A stretch of DNA of 64,000 bases from Begonia masoniana. Lineage: Eukaryota > Streptophyta > Magnoliopsida > Cucurbitales > Begoniaceae. Positions 32,325 through 43,859 of the stretch are shown one piece after another (the first letter of the stretch is position 1; each line of letters opens with the position of its first letter). Position numbers and translations under genes: made by a program. A model generated the notes under the pieces. The model made no database searches and was not told the origin of the DNA. It worked only from the letters and a program-made list of their open reading frames with translations. Location: NCBI GenBank assembly GCA_022432975.1, contig CM039508.1, positions 17,335,330 through 17,399,329 of the forward strand, in the 5' to 3' direction.

Positions 32325-34938
32325 TGTAACACCAGGGAATGTTTTTATACAAGAATTTCCTTAGACGAGATATGTGTGGAACCTAACATAAATCCTAGAA
32401 GCACTTAAGTTAGAGAGTGAAAATTTGGAGAGAAAACCTTAAGATTGGAGTGGTTATAGTTATGGTTAGTTAAGTTAATTAAAGTAAGAGTGTCTGAAGC
32501 TAAATGGAGGAAATTATAAGAGAATGTAAGGTGATGCCTTCCACGTTTGATGAGGATGAAAAGGTGTTAAGAGTGGTTATTTTACAAAAATTAAAAGTTG
32601 GTGGGAAAATTTAAAAAGGGTTAAAGTGTGGGTTTTATAAATTTGAATGGTTTTGTGTAAAAAAAAGAAAATCTTTATCTTCCTCCCCTTTTCTCTCCAT
32701 GAATTACAGCATCCATTTTAGGATTTCTTCTCCTCCATTTCTTCAAGCTTTTTCAAGGGTTTAAGGTTAGTTTTGAGTGAGTTTTATGTTGTATGCATAC
32801 AGGTAGTGATTGTTGGTGTTTTTGATGAGTTTTGGTGAGGTTTAGTAAGGGTTTGGAAACCCTAATGGAGAACCTCAAAAAATTCCTTTTCTTGGTGAGT
32901 TTTCTTCCTAATTTTGGTGATTTAAACTTAGGATAGATTGGTTTAGGTTTTTTAGGTAGTTAGATTAGAGAATTGGTGGAAATTTGTGGAAAATTGGTTT
33001 TGGTATTTTAGGTTGCCGATTCTGTTCTTGTGATTTTTGATCAGCCATGTTGTTTGGTTGATATATTGATTTTATTCAATGGATAGTAGACATGTAGAGG
33101 TTTACGGAATGGAGAGGATTGCTGAAATCCAATAAAAAACGAGTAGGTTATGGCCGATTGAAGTTGGACGATGAAAAGTGTAGAAAAATTGGGATTTTGC
33201 AGTTTGGATGCTTAGGGTTAACTAGTTGTTGATAGAAATAGAGTAAATGTTCTTTAGGTTTAGTTGTATGATTACTAAGTGAATATCCTTATATTTGTTA
33301 GGTTAACGAGCGAGTGAATTGTGTACTCAGAGTGGGCAAGCACGTGCGGAGTAACCAGGTAAGTAGAGGATGTTTGTGTTTTGCCTTTGGGCCTACACCA
33401 TTGAACGGTAGGGATTTGTCTGGTTGTTTTGTTTTGTTTTGGTGTTATGCATTTATATGCCATGCATCATGGTTTTGAACTACGAAAATATGAGTTTTAG
33501 CATGAAACGCAATGTGACTCTATTGGAGTCGCCCCGTCGCGTTAGGGTGGCACTCGCGAGGGACTCTATGGGAGTCACTCCATCGCGTTATGGTGACATC
33601 TACGAGGGACACTATTGGAGCCGCCCAAACGCGTTAGGGTGCTAGGTTAGCACTTGCGAGGGGCTCTATGAAAGATTTATGAAAAGAAAACGAAACGAAA
33701 ACATCAGAGTTAGAGTAGCCCTATCGCGTTAGGGTGGCTTCCGCCAGGGACTCTATAGGAGTAGCCTTGTCGCGTTAGGGTGACACTTGCGAGTGACTCT
33801 ATTGGAGCTGCCCAGTCGCGTTAAGGTGCTAGGTTAGCACTTGCGAGGAGCTCTATGAGTGATTAATGAAACAAAACCAAAACGAGAACAACAGAGTGAG
33901 TAGAAACTGCATGTGTTAGGGGTTGAGTGTGCATTGTGTTTTTGCATTCATTATTCCCTACTTGTTAAGTATTAGACTTACGTTTTGTGTTCTATGGTGT
34001 AGGTGACGATAAGATACCAGGTGAGCTAGTCGAGGGAGGCCAGGGCTAGGACGCAGTCAGTGACGTAAGTGGCATGCCAGTGCGAGCAATTATCGTAGCG
34101 CCTTGACCATGGTATTGCTGGGAGGTGGGGTGGATTTGTAGTTTGAGTGTGATGTTGGGTTGTAAATAGGTTAGGAACTTTAGGTCTTTTTGGTGTGTAC
34201 TTTGAATGTGTTATATAAAGTGTTTAGCTTTCAGAGTTTTGGTTTTAGAAAATTTAGCTGTTATACTGCTCGGTTTTTCGTAGAGTAAACAATGTTTGTT
34301 TTCACCTATTTTCACGTTTTTGCTGACGTTTTAGGATCGAGTTTATTGGATTTTCACGTGTCGAGAAGTGGAAAATGTCGGAAAAAATTTTGGGTAAGTT
34401 TTAGGTCATTTGGTTGTGTGATAGATGAAGAAATATTGAAAAATGGTGAAAAGGGTCAAGAGGGTGTGCTGGTGGCTGAGGTGGAGGCGCGTTGGTGCTG
34501 GAGGGTGCGCTGGCGTCGGGCAGGGTGCGCACAACAGGCGCGTGCAGCGCCGATCGATCGGCCAATTCCACTGTTCATGATCGGGCAACCCAAGAGGTTG
34601 CCGATCGATCGACACCTCGTGTGCGCGCGGCGAGCACAGCGGCAACACGTGATGCGTGCGCTGCCTGGGTGACTCACGCACTAAGTGCGCGCGCAGCGCG
34701 CCCATGGTGTCTATTTTTAAATTTTTTTAAAATTTTCCTATTTCAAATATGTTTTAACCCGACCTTTTTCGACACGTTTTGTACGTATTTTACGTACGTT
34801 TTCCAACCATTTTTGAAGGTTCAAAAAACCCAAAAATCGAGTCAAAATTTTATCAAAAATTAAATTAAAATTAGTTTTAATTATTGTAAAGTTGTGCAAA
34901 GTTGTGCACCGAGTCGGGGTGGGTTCGGGGGCATTACA
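32325..34938 (+). repeat. 5' LTR of F
   Basis: A 2614-bp LTR. Exon 2 is 33302-33358 (57 nt) after acceptor TTGTTAG and before donor ACCAG-GTAAGTAG. Intron 2 is 33359-34002, ending GGTGTAG before GTGACG. Arm CCTACACCAT (33392-33401) is perfectly complementary to ATGGTGTAGG (33994-34003). Hairpin TAAGT-ATTAG-ACTTA is at 33966-33980. The intron 1 donor is unclear (GTTAGT at 32768 or GTGAGT at 32894). A GC-rich block 34480-34700 holds CGATCGATCG palindromes. Confidence 0.93.
33510..33870 (+). repeat. Imperfect repeat with GACTC/GAGTC arms in intron 2 of F
   Basis: About seven units of roughly 45-60 bp contain GACTCTATTGGAGTC (a split palindrome), CGCGTTAGGGTG and GCGAGGG. The same array, diverged, is at 39290-39640 in the 3' LTR. 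It occupies the intron 2 position that holds the 54-bp array in E1. Confidence 0.85.
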
Positions 34939-34941
34939 AGT

Positions 34942-34953
34942 TGGTATCATAGC
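34942..34953 (+). other. Primer binding site of F
   Basis: TGGTATCATAGC lies three bases after the 5' LTR end. It differs from the initiator tRNA-Met complement by one base (CATAGC for CAGAGC). Confidence 0.85.
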
Positions 34954-35100
34954 AAAATGGTCAAGTCGTTCAAAGGATTACCTTACAATGCCGGCCGCCA
35001 TGCAATGTGCTTCCCCGACTGTAAGTATTTTTTTTTATTATTTTAGTTAGTTTACAACTAAGATTAGATTGTTTTATCCTTGCTCAGGAATAGAACCAAG

Positions 35101-36170
35101 ATGCCGAGAAACCCAGGACAGTCGAGAGAGGAACTTGAGGAGTCAAATAGGCAGCTCAGAGAGTTAATTAATATACAGTCTCGACTGTTGGGGGCGCTAT
35201 TGAATCAAGGAGGACAAGGAAGCCTTGGAGCGGGTTCTAGTGGGGAGAGATTTAGAAGGTTGAAGCCTCCGACATTTGAAGGCCAGTTAACGGATCTCAC
35301 AATTGCGGAGAGGTGGATTTATCTTTTTGAGAATATGTTTAAGTATGCCAATGTGGAGGAAGGAAATAAAGTGACATGTGCGACCTTCCACTTGGCTAAC
35401 GATGCTCAGAGCTAGTGGGAAACGGTGGAGGCTACCACAGGTGTTCAAGGTCTGACTTGGAAAGAATTTAAGGAATTATTCTACGATAAGTACTACAACC
35501 GAACAGTCCAAGCTGCTAAGAGAATGGAGTTCTTACAACTGAAGCAGACCGGATCTGTAGGAGAGTATATCAGGCAGTTTGAATCTCTTTCACGGTTTGC
35601 AAGGCACATGTTAAGCCAAAGGAAGACAAAGTATTTCAATTTGTGTAGGGCTTGAAGCCATAAAAATATAAGGGCGTGAAGATCTCAGGGATTGTGGGCG
35701 TATCCTATGTAAACGTTGTGGCAAAGGCAATAGAGATGGAGGAGGCAGATGAAAAGTGTGTTAAACAGGCAGAAGCTTCTAGAGGGATGTTCAAGGAGAT
35801 TACGCCACAGATGAGCCGAGGTGGATCTTCTTCACAGCCTCAGGGTACTAAAAGGCCGGGAGAAAATTTGAATGATCAGAGAGGAGGAAAGAAGCCGCGA
35901 CAACAGAAAAGGAGAGGGTTTCTACAATGTCCTAAGTGCTTGAAAGTCCATCCTGATGAGTGTGGTCAGTATGCAGGCAAATGCTACAATTGTTTCGAAA
36001 CTGGCCATAATTCCTGAGATTGTACGAAGCCAAGAGTTCCTAGATGTTGTAAGTGCAACCAATCCGGTCATGTAGCCACAGACTGCCCCGTAGCAAAGAA
36101 AGGACCAACTAAAGCGACAACCAGGATCTTTGCCATGATTGAGCCAAATGGTGAGGATATGGTGTGTTAA
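35101..36170 (+). pseudogene. Gag of element F
   Basis: It starts at ATG 35101 (MPRNPGQSREELEESNRQ). The capsid core is clear: ERFRRLKPPTFEGQLTD, MFKYANVEEGNKVTCATFH, WKEFKELFYDKYYN, RMEFLQLKQTGSVGEYIRQF. Then come a basic linker and two knuckles, CYNCFETGH..DC and CCKCNQSGHVATDC. Lesions: TAG at about 35413 in place of a Trp, a frameshift with stop near 35640-35660, and TGA at about 36015 inside the first knuckle. It is related to E1 Gag but clearly distinct. Confidence 0.93.
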
Positions 36171-36186
36171 ATGCAAGGCGAGATAG

Positions 36187-36324
36187 TGTAACGCCCAGAA
36201 ATTTAGTTTATGGATTTTGAGTTTTAGGTTGTCGGGTTTTGTTATTTTAAACCTTATAGAGTTTTAATTCGTAAAAATAGTAAATTAAGTCCATGGCGGC
36301 CCTGGCTGGGTCGGGGTCGTCACA
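36187..36324 (+). mobile_element. 138-bp mini-LTR with target duplication
   Basis: It begins TGTAACGCCCAGAAATTTAG and ends GGTCGTCACA, flanked by GATAG on both sides (36182-36186 and 36325-36329). Its first 100 bp resemble the U3 of LTR G (40860 onward). The TATA-to-exon region that follows in full LTRs is absent. It lies just after the F gag stop codon. Confidence 0.85.
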
Positions 36325-36329
36325 GATAG

Positions 36330-38110
36330 ACCATAGAATGAGGGAGCTAGGCATTAACATAAGTAACTTCGGGTGTTTGTAAGAATAGTACATTTAGGAT
36401 TTTGGTTACCCTTAGAGAGATACATCTTAGGAGAGATAAAGGTTGAATAGAGAGAAATGAAGCCCTAGTTAGCAAACCCTTGGAGTTCTAGGATACAATG
36501 AACCTGAGATGAGTTTAAAGTTTAAGAATGAAATTTATCGGGAGATACCCTAGCCTGTCAAGGTAATGAAATTTACCGGATCGTCGAGGTACTAGTACTA
36601 TGTTTACGTGGATAAATAGAAATAGCTAAATGTAGTATACTTAGATTCACACACAGTGAGAGTGTATAGATGTAGACTGTATTCATGAGTATAGTTTAAG
36701 TAAATTTTTTAGAGTAGATTAGTTAGTAAATTTCAAAGAGAATCCCCGAGTAAAATTAGATAATTGTAGAAGTGTTAAGAAACTTGAGAAAGAGATTAGA
36801 AGTAGTATTAGAGGAAGGATAGAATTTGAGGTCAGATCATAGGCGTTTGGAGGAGTACGATCTGAAGAGATGTGGGAATTTGGAATGAGAGGAACGAAAA
36901 CTCGCACGAAAAATAATTGAGTACATTAGGGATAAGGATAAGTTAGAAAGTTCAAAGGTTCAACTCATATGTAACATAGTTGAAACCGTTGATTTCGTAA
37001 ATAGCTTAGGCTAAGACTGAGAAGCTTAAACGGGTGATATAAATTAGAACTTATAGTATTATTAGAGTATGGGTAAAGAAATAGAGATTATGCAATGTAA
37101 GATAGAAGAGTGGCTAGATTATATTATAGATTTTGAATGAACATAAGAAAGAGATAAGTGAGGAAATTAGTTAACTTTAGTGAAAATTTAAAATAATAAG
37201 ATTAGTCATTAAGGATTTAGTGTTCTGTGTGAAGCTGGAGAATTTAGAGGATATCAGATAAGAAGGAAAGAAGGTTCACACGGAGATTATACGAGTAAAC
37301 TTAGAAGTAAGTTGAGTTCAAGAAGATTATGAAAGTTTCAATGTGAAATTTATGGGATTGAAGTCGAAGAGTTATACACCATTTAGGCTGTTGGGTGAAG
37401 AGTAGGAAATGAGGTAATTTAGACTTAAGAGTTTGATAGCATTTAGTGATGACCGAGGTAGGAATTAGACAAATTGAGCGTCGTGGATATAAGTATGAAG
37501 ACTCAGAGTACACTTTGATAGAATAGGGGATAGATTTAAATTGTGAGAGATGGAGTACGGGGATAGTGTTTGAATGACTAATGAAATATCATGATTGCTA
37601 GAGGTAAGTAGCTATAAGAGGTGAGAGTGATAAATTAGAAATGAGAGGGTAGAGTAGAAGGAAAATTGGAATTGAGGATTTAAGATAAAAAGTTTACTTA
37701 TTAAGTTTTAGCATTACGTGATTGAGGATGTATTGAGGGCTTGAATGGGTTATGTAAGTGTGATAGACACGGAAATAGAAAGTGAGGGATTAGATAAACT
37801 TAGCACGAAGAAAAACTAGAGTTGAGAACTAAGTTGGAAAGGTTTGAAAGCAGTGATAATTTATTTATTCGAAGTCAATGGACGTAGGAGTATTCGCAGA
37901 GTTAGGTGAAGTCAACACTTTGGAGATGTAGGAATTGTCATTACCCGATAGGTGATTAGGGGCACCCGATAGCCGATTAGGGGCACCCGATAAATGATTT
38001 AGACCATAGCGTAGTTGAGATTTAGCGTGCCAACCCAAAAAGTTAGGAGGGTAGCTTTGAGTAAGTAAGTTGAGGAATAACTAAACCATCAAATTTTGAG
38101 AACAATTTTT
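36330..38110 (+). other. Non-coding inner region of F (pol replaced)
   Basis: Purine-rich, C-poor DNA without any open frame above about 70 codons and without pol motifs on either strand. Near the end GGGGCACCCGATA occurs in three spaced copies (37960-37995). This is the place where pol should be, so F resembles large non-autonomous LTR derivatives. Confidence 0.7.
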
Positions 38111-38127
38111 TTTTAAAGAGGATAGAT
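38111..38127 (+). other. Polypurine tract of F
   Basis: TTTTAAAGAGGATAGAT lies immediately before the 3' LTR and is near-identical to the E1 tract. F and E1 therefore share plus-strand priming sequence although their LTRs differ. Confidence 0.85.
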
Positions 38128-40767
38128 TGTAACACCCGAGATTGTTTTTATACAAGAATTTCCTTAGACTAGATATGTGTGGAACCTAACATAAATCCTA
38201 GAAGCACTTAAGTTAGAGAGTGAAAATTTGGAGAGAAAACCTTAGGATTGGAGTGGTTAGAGTTATGGTTAGTTAAGTTAATTAAAGTAAGAGTGTTTGA
38301 AGCTAAGTGGAGGAAATTATAAGAGAATGTAAGGAAGTGATGCCTTCCACGTTTGATGAGGATGAAAAGGTGTTGAGTGGTTACTTTACAAAAATTAAAA
38401 GTTGGTGGGAAAATTTAAAAAGGGTTAAAGTGTGGGTTTTATAAATTTGAATGATTTTGTGTAAAAAAGCGAAAATCTTCATCTTCCTCCCCTTTTCTCT
38501 CCATGAATTGCATAATCCATTTTATGGTTTTTCTACCTCCATTTCTACAAGGTTTAAGGTTAGTTTTGAGTGGGTTTTATGTTGTATGAATATAGGTAGT
38601 GATTCTTGGTGTTTTTGATGAGTTTTGGTGAGTTTTAGTGGGAAACCTCAAATAATTCTTTTTCTTGGTGAGTTTTCTTCCTAATTTTGGTGATTTAAAC
38701 TTATGATAGATTGGTTTAGGTTGTTTAGATAGTTAGATTAGAGAATTGGTGGAAGTTTGTGAAAAACTGATTTTGGTATTTTAGGTCGCCGATTCTGTTC
38801 TTGTAATTTTCGATCAGCCATGTTGTTTGGTTGGTAAATTGGTTTGATTCAATGGATAGTAGACATGTAGAGGTTTACGGAATGTAGAGGATTGTTGAAA
38901 TTCGATGAAAAACGAGTAGGTTATGGCCGATTGAAGTTGGACGATGAAAAGTGTAGAAAAATTGGGATTTTGCAGTTTGGATGCTTAGGGTTAACTAGTT
39001 GTTGATAGAAGAGTAAATGTCCTTTAGGTTTAGTTGTATGATTAATAAGTGAATTTTCTTATATTTGTTAGGTTAGCGAGCGAGTGAATTGTGTACTCGG
39101 AGTGGGCCAGCACGTACGGAGTAACCAGGTAAGTAGAGGCTGTTTGTATTTTGCCTTTGGGCCTACACCATTGAACGGTAAGGATTTGTTTGGTTGTTTG
39201 ATTGTTTTGTTTTGTTTTGGTGTTAAGTATTTGTGTGCCATGCACATGGTTTTGAACTACGAAAATACGAGTTTAAGCATGAAACGCAATGTGACTCTAT
39301 TGGAGTCGCCCCATCGCATTAGGACAGCACCCGCGAGGGACTCTATGAGATTCGCCCCTTCGATTTAGGGTGACATCTGTGAGGGACTCTATTGGAGCTG
39401 CCCAGTCGCATTAGGGTGCTAGGTTAGCACTAGCAAGGGACTCTATGAAAGATTTATGAAAAGAAAATAAAACGAGAACAATAGAGTTAGAGTCGCCCCG
39501 TCACATTAAGGTGGCACCCGCGAGGGACTCTATAGGAGTCGCCCCATTGCGTTAGGGAGACACTTGCGAGGGACTCTATTGGAGCCACCCAGTTGCGTTA
39601 GGGTGCTAAGTTAGCACTTGTGAGGAGCTCTATTAATGATTAATGAAACGAAACCAAAACTAGAACAACAGAGCGAGTAGAAACTGCATGTGTTATGGGT
39701 TGAGTGTGCATTGTGTTTTTGGATTCATTATTCCATACTTGCTAAGCATTAGACTTACGTTTTGTGTTCTATGGTGTAGTTGACGACGAAATACCAGGTG
39801 AGCTAGTTGAGGGAGGCCAGGACTAGGACTAGGACGCAGTTAGTGACGTACGTGGCATGCCGGTGGAGGCAATTATCGCGGAGCCTTGACCATGGTATTG
39901 CTGGGAGGTGGGGTGGATTTGTAGTTTGATTGTGATGTCGGGTTGTAAATAGGTTAGGAAACTTTAGGTCTTTTTGGTGTGTACTTTCAATGTGTTATAT
40001 AAAGTATTTGGCTTTCAGGGTTTTGGTTTTAGAAAATTTAGCTGTTATGCTGCTCGGTTTTTTGTAGAGTAAACCACGTTTGTTTTTACCTATTTTCACG
40101 TTTTCGCTGAAGTTTTAGAGTCGAGTTTATGGGATTTTCATGTATCGAGAAGTGAAAAATGTCGGGAAAAGTTTTAGGTGATTTGGTTGTGTGATAGATG
40201 AAGAAAATTTGAAAAATGGTGAAAAGCGTCAAGAGGGTGTGCTGGTGGCCGAGGTGGAGGCGCGCTGGCTGCTGGACGGCGCGCTAGTCGGGCAGGACGC
40301 GCGCAACAGGAGCGTAATGCGCGCTGCTGGGGCACGTGCAGCGCCTAGTGCTGATGGATCGGCCAATTCCATTGTTCATGATTGGGCAATCCGAGAGGTT
40401 GCCGATCGATCGGCACCTCGCTCGCGAGGTTTCACGCAAGGCGCGCTGCTGCGTACGCAGTGTGCACAGCGGCGGTGCGTGATGCGCGCGTTGCCTGGGT
40501 GACGCGCGCAACCAGTGCGCGCGCGGGCGCCCATGGTGTCCATTTTTAAAAGTTTTCAAAGTTTTCCTATTTCAAATATGTTTTAACCCGACCTTTTCCA
40601 ACACGTTTTGTACGTATTTTATGCACATTTTTCAACCATTTTTGAGGGTTCAAAAAACCTAAAAATTGAGTCAAAATTTTATCAAAAATAAAATTAAAAT
40701 TCGTTTTAATTGTTGTAAAGTTGTGCAAAGTAGCGCACCGAGTTGGGGTGGGTTCAGGGGTATTACA
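38128..40767 (+). repeat. 3' LTR of F
   Basis: A 2640-bp LTR matching the 5' copy with scattered substitutions and small indels, so the insertion is not recent. Exon 2 begins at 39072 and the donor is GTAAGTAG at 39129. The intron 2 acceptor junction reads GGTGTAG before TTGACG, so the base after AG is T instead of G. The GC-rich CGATCG block is at 40240-40540. Confidence 0.93.
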
Positions 40768-41984
40768 GAAATCGGCGTGGAGGAAGGATGAAATCGTTGG
40801 CGAGAGATAGAGAAAAGTTTTCTTCGCGTGGGTGATGGGAGAAAGAGAGAAAGAGGGGCTGTAACACCCGGAAATTTCGTTTTAAGGATTTCGAGCCATA
40901 AGTTTAGAATTTTAAAATATAGAGTGATAATTCGTAGAAATAATAAGTTAAGTCCGAATGGCCAACGGGAAGTTTCGTTAGAGCCCTAAGAATAAATAAA
41001 AATATTTGGAGGAATAAGGGAATTTTGGAGGAGTTAAACCAATAGATGAAATAACGATTTAAGTTAAGAAATTAACTAAGGGCGAAAAGGTAAATTAGAA
41101 AGTCAAATTATTTTAATTAAAAAGGGTTTTGTCTATTTCTTCCCCTTACTTCTCTCTCCCTCCAACGAAACCTTACGATTTCCCCTCTCCCTCGTGACTT
41201 TCTTCTTCTCCATCGCCAATCCTCAACGCCGGCGACTCCCCCGATTTCTGGCGTTTTTCCCTCAAGTTTCTTCCCCAAATCAATCCTCTAGGTAAGTTCT
41301 ACACTCTAGACAAGTTTATTTGTGGTTTTAGGGTTTATTTTTATTTAGGGTTTGTGAAGAAATTTAGGGATTTTGTTAGAAATCGATAGGGTTGTTTATT
41401 TATTACTCATTGATGATGTATTAGTGATTATTGAGGTTGTTGGAGTAGATTAATGGTGTTGGTTGATGTTAAAAGTTGAGTTTAGGTTGTTGGAGATATA
41501 GTTGGACACCATTAATGGAGTTTTGAAGTTAGTGAGCACCAAGTGCTAGAGGAAATGCCCGAATGAAATAAATTAGAGTTTTTAGAAAAATTTGTCTTAG
41601 CTCGAGACGTCGATTTGTTTAGATTTGATGTTTGAAAGTCTATATTAATGATGTGTTGTTAAATTCCCTAGGTAACCCAAGCTCAAAGGACGGTGCTCGG
41701 CATATCTAGGACGCCAGGTAAGTGAATGTTAGGTTTCCGGCCCCTAAGGCCCTACGTCGTAACGATGTTGATAATGTTTGTTGTAATGAAGTTAGGTAGT
41801 TTTAGGATTGTGGAAAGACGGGTAGCTTAAGTAGTGCCTTAGTGATTTGTTAGTGGTCGTTCGATAGGCGTTTCTACGTATGTCATTTCTCATGCATCAT
41901 GTTTTATTAAAGTGCATACGAACTATTTATGAGCACGTTTTATGAAATATCGAATTAATGAACGATCATAAATTCCGAATGATG

Positions 41985-42135
41985 CATGTTTCTCACGGGG
42001 CAAGTTGTATGTTTCTCACGGGGCAAGTCATGTATTTCTCACGGGGCAAGTCATGTATTTCTCACGGGGCAAGTCATGTGTTTCTCACGGGGCAAGTTAT
42101 GATTCTCACGGGGCAAGTTATGATTCTCACGGGGC
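41985..42135 (+). repeat. 21-bp tandem repeat in intron 2 of LTR G
   Basis: About seven copies of TTCTCACGGGGCAAGT spaced 18-25 bp apart, most often with CATG between. They lie inside the long-range stem of LTR G. Confidence 0.9.
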
Positions 42136-42780
42136 AAGAAAATTGTTTAACTAAATGAAACGAAACTATTTTGCGAATGTCATGCATATATGTAATGTTA
42201 TGTTTAGCACACTCCTTACTAAGCATTAGGCTTAATGTATTTATCGTATGATGTAGGTGACGAGATTGAAGGTGAGGAACCTCATTATGATGACCAAGTG
42301 TAGTCGGTCGATGGGCGAAGCTCGTGGCGGCGGAGCGTGTTTTGGCTAGGCTAGATGGACTCATGGTTAGATGATTTTTGAGAGTTTTGGTAATGTTTGG
42401 GATAAATATGGATTAGATAGATTTATCGTAGATTTTGATATGTTTTAGGATGTTTGATGACTGAACAGATAATATATTGTATTTTGTAGTGTTTTTGATG
42501 TTTTTCAAACAGGAAGGAAAATGTTACACTTTTAAACGGAACCACGCGGTTCGATTTTATAAAATTTGATTATGTTTAACGTGAATTGTCGGTTTTGAGT
42601 ATTCGAGTAAAATGTTATGTTTGGAGGGTATTTTATGGAGGTATGTAAAGATTTGGGTGAAGAAGTAGTGAGAAAGGAGAAGAGGTTGATGAGTGTTAAG
42701 TTAGTGTGTTGTGTGTTTTTGTATTGAAAATGTGAAGTGCAGGGCATGTGAAGAAGGAAAGGAGAAAATAAGGGAGCTGT

Positions 42781-42974
42781 GCTCTCTGGAAGAATTCCAG
42801 AGAGCATGCCGATTGCTCGCTCATTGGTGGCGAGCAATCGCCTCTTGGGCGAATTTCAGGCGACGCTCTCTGGAGAAATCCAGAGAGCGTGGCGACTTGC
42901 AACAGGCGACTAGTCGCCTATTGCAATCGCCTATGGGGCGATCAGTCGCCCCTTTTTTTGGGCGACTGATCGCC
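42781..42974 (+). repeat. Five consecutive perfect inverted repeats in LTR G
   Basis: GCTCTCTGGAA/TTCCAGAGAGC at 42781-42805 (3-nt loop); CGATTGCTCGC/GCGAGCAATCG at 42810-42840; CGCTCTCTGGA/TCCAGAGAGCG near 42864-42889 (4-nt loop); AGGCGACTAGTCGCCT at 42904-42919; and GGCGATCAGTCGCCC/GGGCGACTGATCGCC at 42937-42974 (8-nt loop). All arms are exact. They lie after exon 3 begins, where other LTRs have ATCGGNNGATG arrays. Confidence 0.9.
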
Positions 42975-43179
42975 ATGTTTGTTTTAAAAAAAAAAAGATT
43001 TTATTTTATTAATTAATAGTTTAAATGATTTAATTGTTTTTAAGTTTTAATGGTTTTAGTAATTGTTTCAAACGAACTCCAATTTCCATTTCGATTTAGA
43101 TTTCGCATTGAGTACAGTTAAAGTTAAAGGTGTAAAAAAAAAAAAAAACGATAGTACAGGTAAGGGTCGTGACAGGGGC

Positions 43180-43396
43180 TGCTTCGTGAGGGAGGGAGGG
43201 AGAGAGAGAGATGTTAATAAATTTTAAACTCAACTTTACCATTTTTCCCTTCAATCCAAATTTCTAACTAATGGTTTCGTAACCCGTTGGTTTAATTTTC
43301 GTAAATTCTTCGTTCGATTTAGCCTCAAAATTTAACTCTTAAAGTTTCAATAAAATTTTCCATTCCTAAAATTACGTTAAAATTCTTCATTTTCAG
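43180..43396 (-). repeat. Distal part of LTR H
   Basis: The sequence resumes after the second GGGGC and continues GCTTCGTGAGGGAGGG, then AT-rich DNA to the SINE pair. It is presumably the start (minus sense) of LTR H with its U3. The terminus was not identified. Confidence 0.45.
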
Positions 43397-43854
43397 GTAG
43401 CTCAAATGGTACCAATGATGGGAAACTCTTGGTTATAACCTGGAGGCTAGGGTTCAAATCATTGGGAGGACAAAAACTCCCTGTCCAGAAGGGAGAAGAT
43501 CATGAGTGATGGCTTGCCTGTATACTGGATCCGGACCCGGATGGCGATGCGTTTACGCGGGAAAAAGGCCGATGAAGGGAGCACGTCGATACATAAAAAG
43601 GCACTGTAACGACCTGCCCCCTTCACCGGCCTTTTTTCCGCATGGATGCACCGCCTTCTGGGTCGGGTTCCAGTATACGGGCAAGCCGTCACTTATGATC
43701 TTTTCCCTCCTAGACAGGGAGTTTTTTCCCTCCCAGTGATTTGAACCCTAGCCTTCAGGTTATGACCAAGAGTTTCCCATCACTAGTACCACTTGAGCTA
43801 GATGGCAGTGCGTCCGCGTGGGAAAAAAGCCGGTGAAGGGAGTAGGTTGTTACA
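43397..43854. repeat. Inverted pair of tRNA-derived SINE-like units
   Basis: A plus unit (43397 to about 43600) has TAGCTCAAATGGTAC and GGTTCAAATC about 55 bp apart, matching Pol III A and B boxes. A minus unit (43605 to about 43800) is its reverse complement at roughly 85-90 percent identity. The 3' tail of a third plus unit (43801-43854) ends AAGCCGGTGAAGGGAG..GTTGTTACA. Transcripts across it would fold into a hairpin about 200 bp long. Confidence 0.65.
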
Positions 43855-43859
43855 CAAAC

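Larger units (their letters stand above)
32325..40767 (+). mobile_element. Gag-only gypsy retrotransposon F
   Basis: A complete 8.4-kb element: LTRs 32325-34938 and 38128-40767, target duplication GAAAT (32320-32324 and 40768-40772), primer site at 34942, broken gag, polypurine tract before 38128. No protease, reverse transcriptase, RNase H or integrase motif is visible in the 1.8 kb after gag, so it must have depended on enzymes from other elements. It sits inside LTR H and itself carries a 138-bp mini-LTR. Confidence 0.93.
40860..43174 (+). mobile_element. Solo LTR G, inserted in LTR H
   Basis: A 2315-bp LTR from TGTAACACCCGG to GGTCGTGACA with exact duplication GGGGC (40855-40859 and 43175-43179). 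Exon 1 ends at 41291 after a CT-rich leader; intron 1 41292-41671; exon 2 41672-41717 (46 nt); intron 2 41718-42256. Arm 41751-41766 pairs with 42243-42257 using two G-U pairs and one bulge. Hairpin TAAGC-ATTAG-GCTTA is at 42220-42234. Confidence 0.95.

Noticed and set aside
34292..34863. Coding potential in the GC-rich block of F (frames of 99-126 codons on both strands)
   Set aside because: Frames overlap on both strands, are not kept in the 3' LTR copy at 40191-40559, and lie in a palindrome-rich LTR segment.
36330..38110. Heavily mutated pol in element F
   Set aside because: I looked for protease, FIDD/YVDD, RNase H and integrase motifs in all frames and saw none, even degenerate. A profile search could still overturn this.
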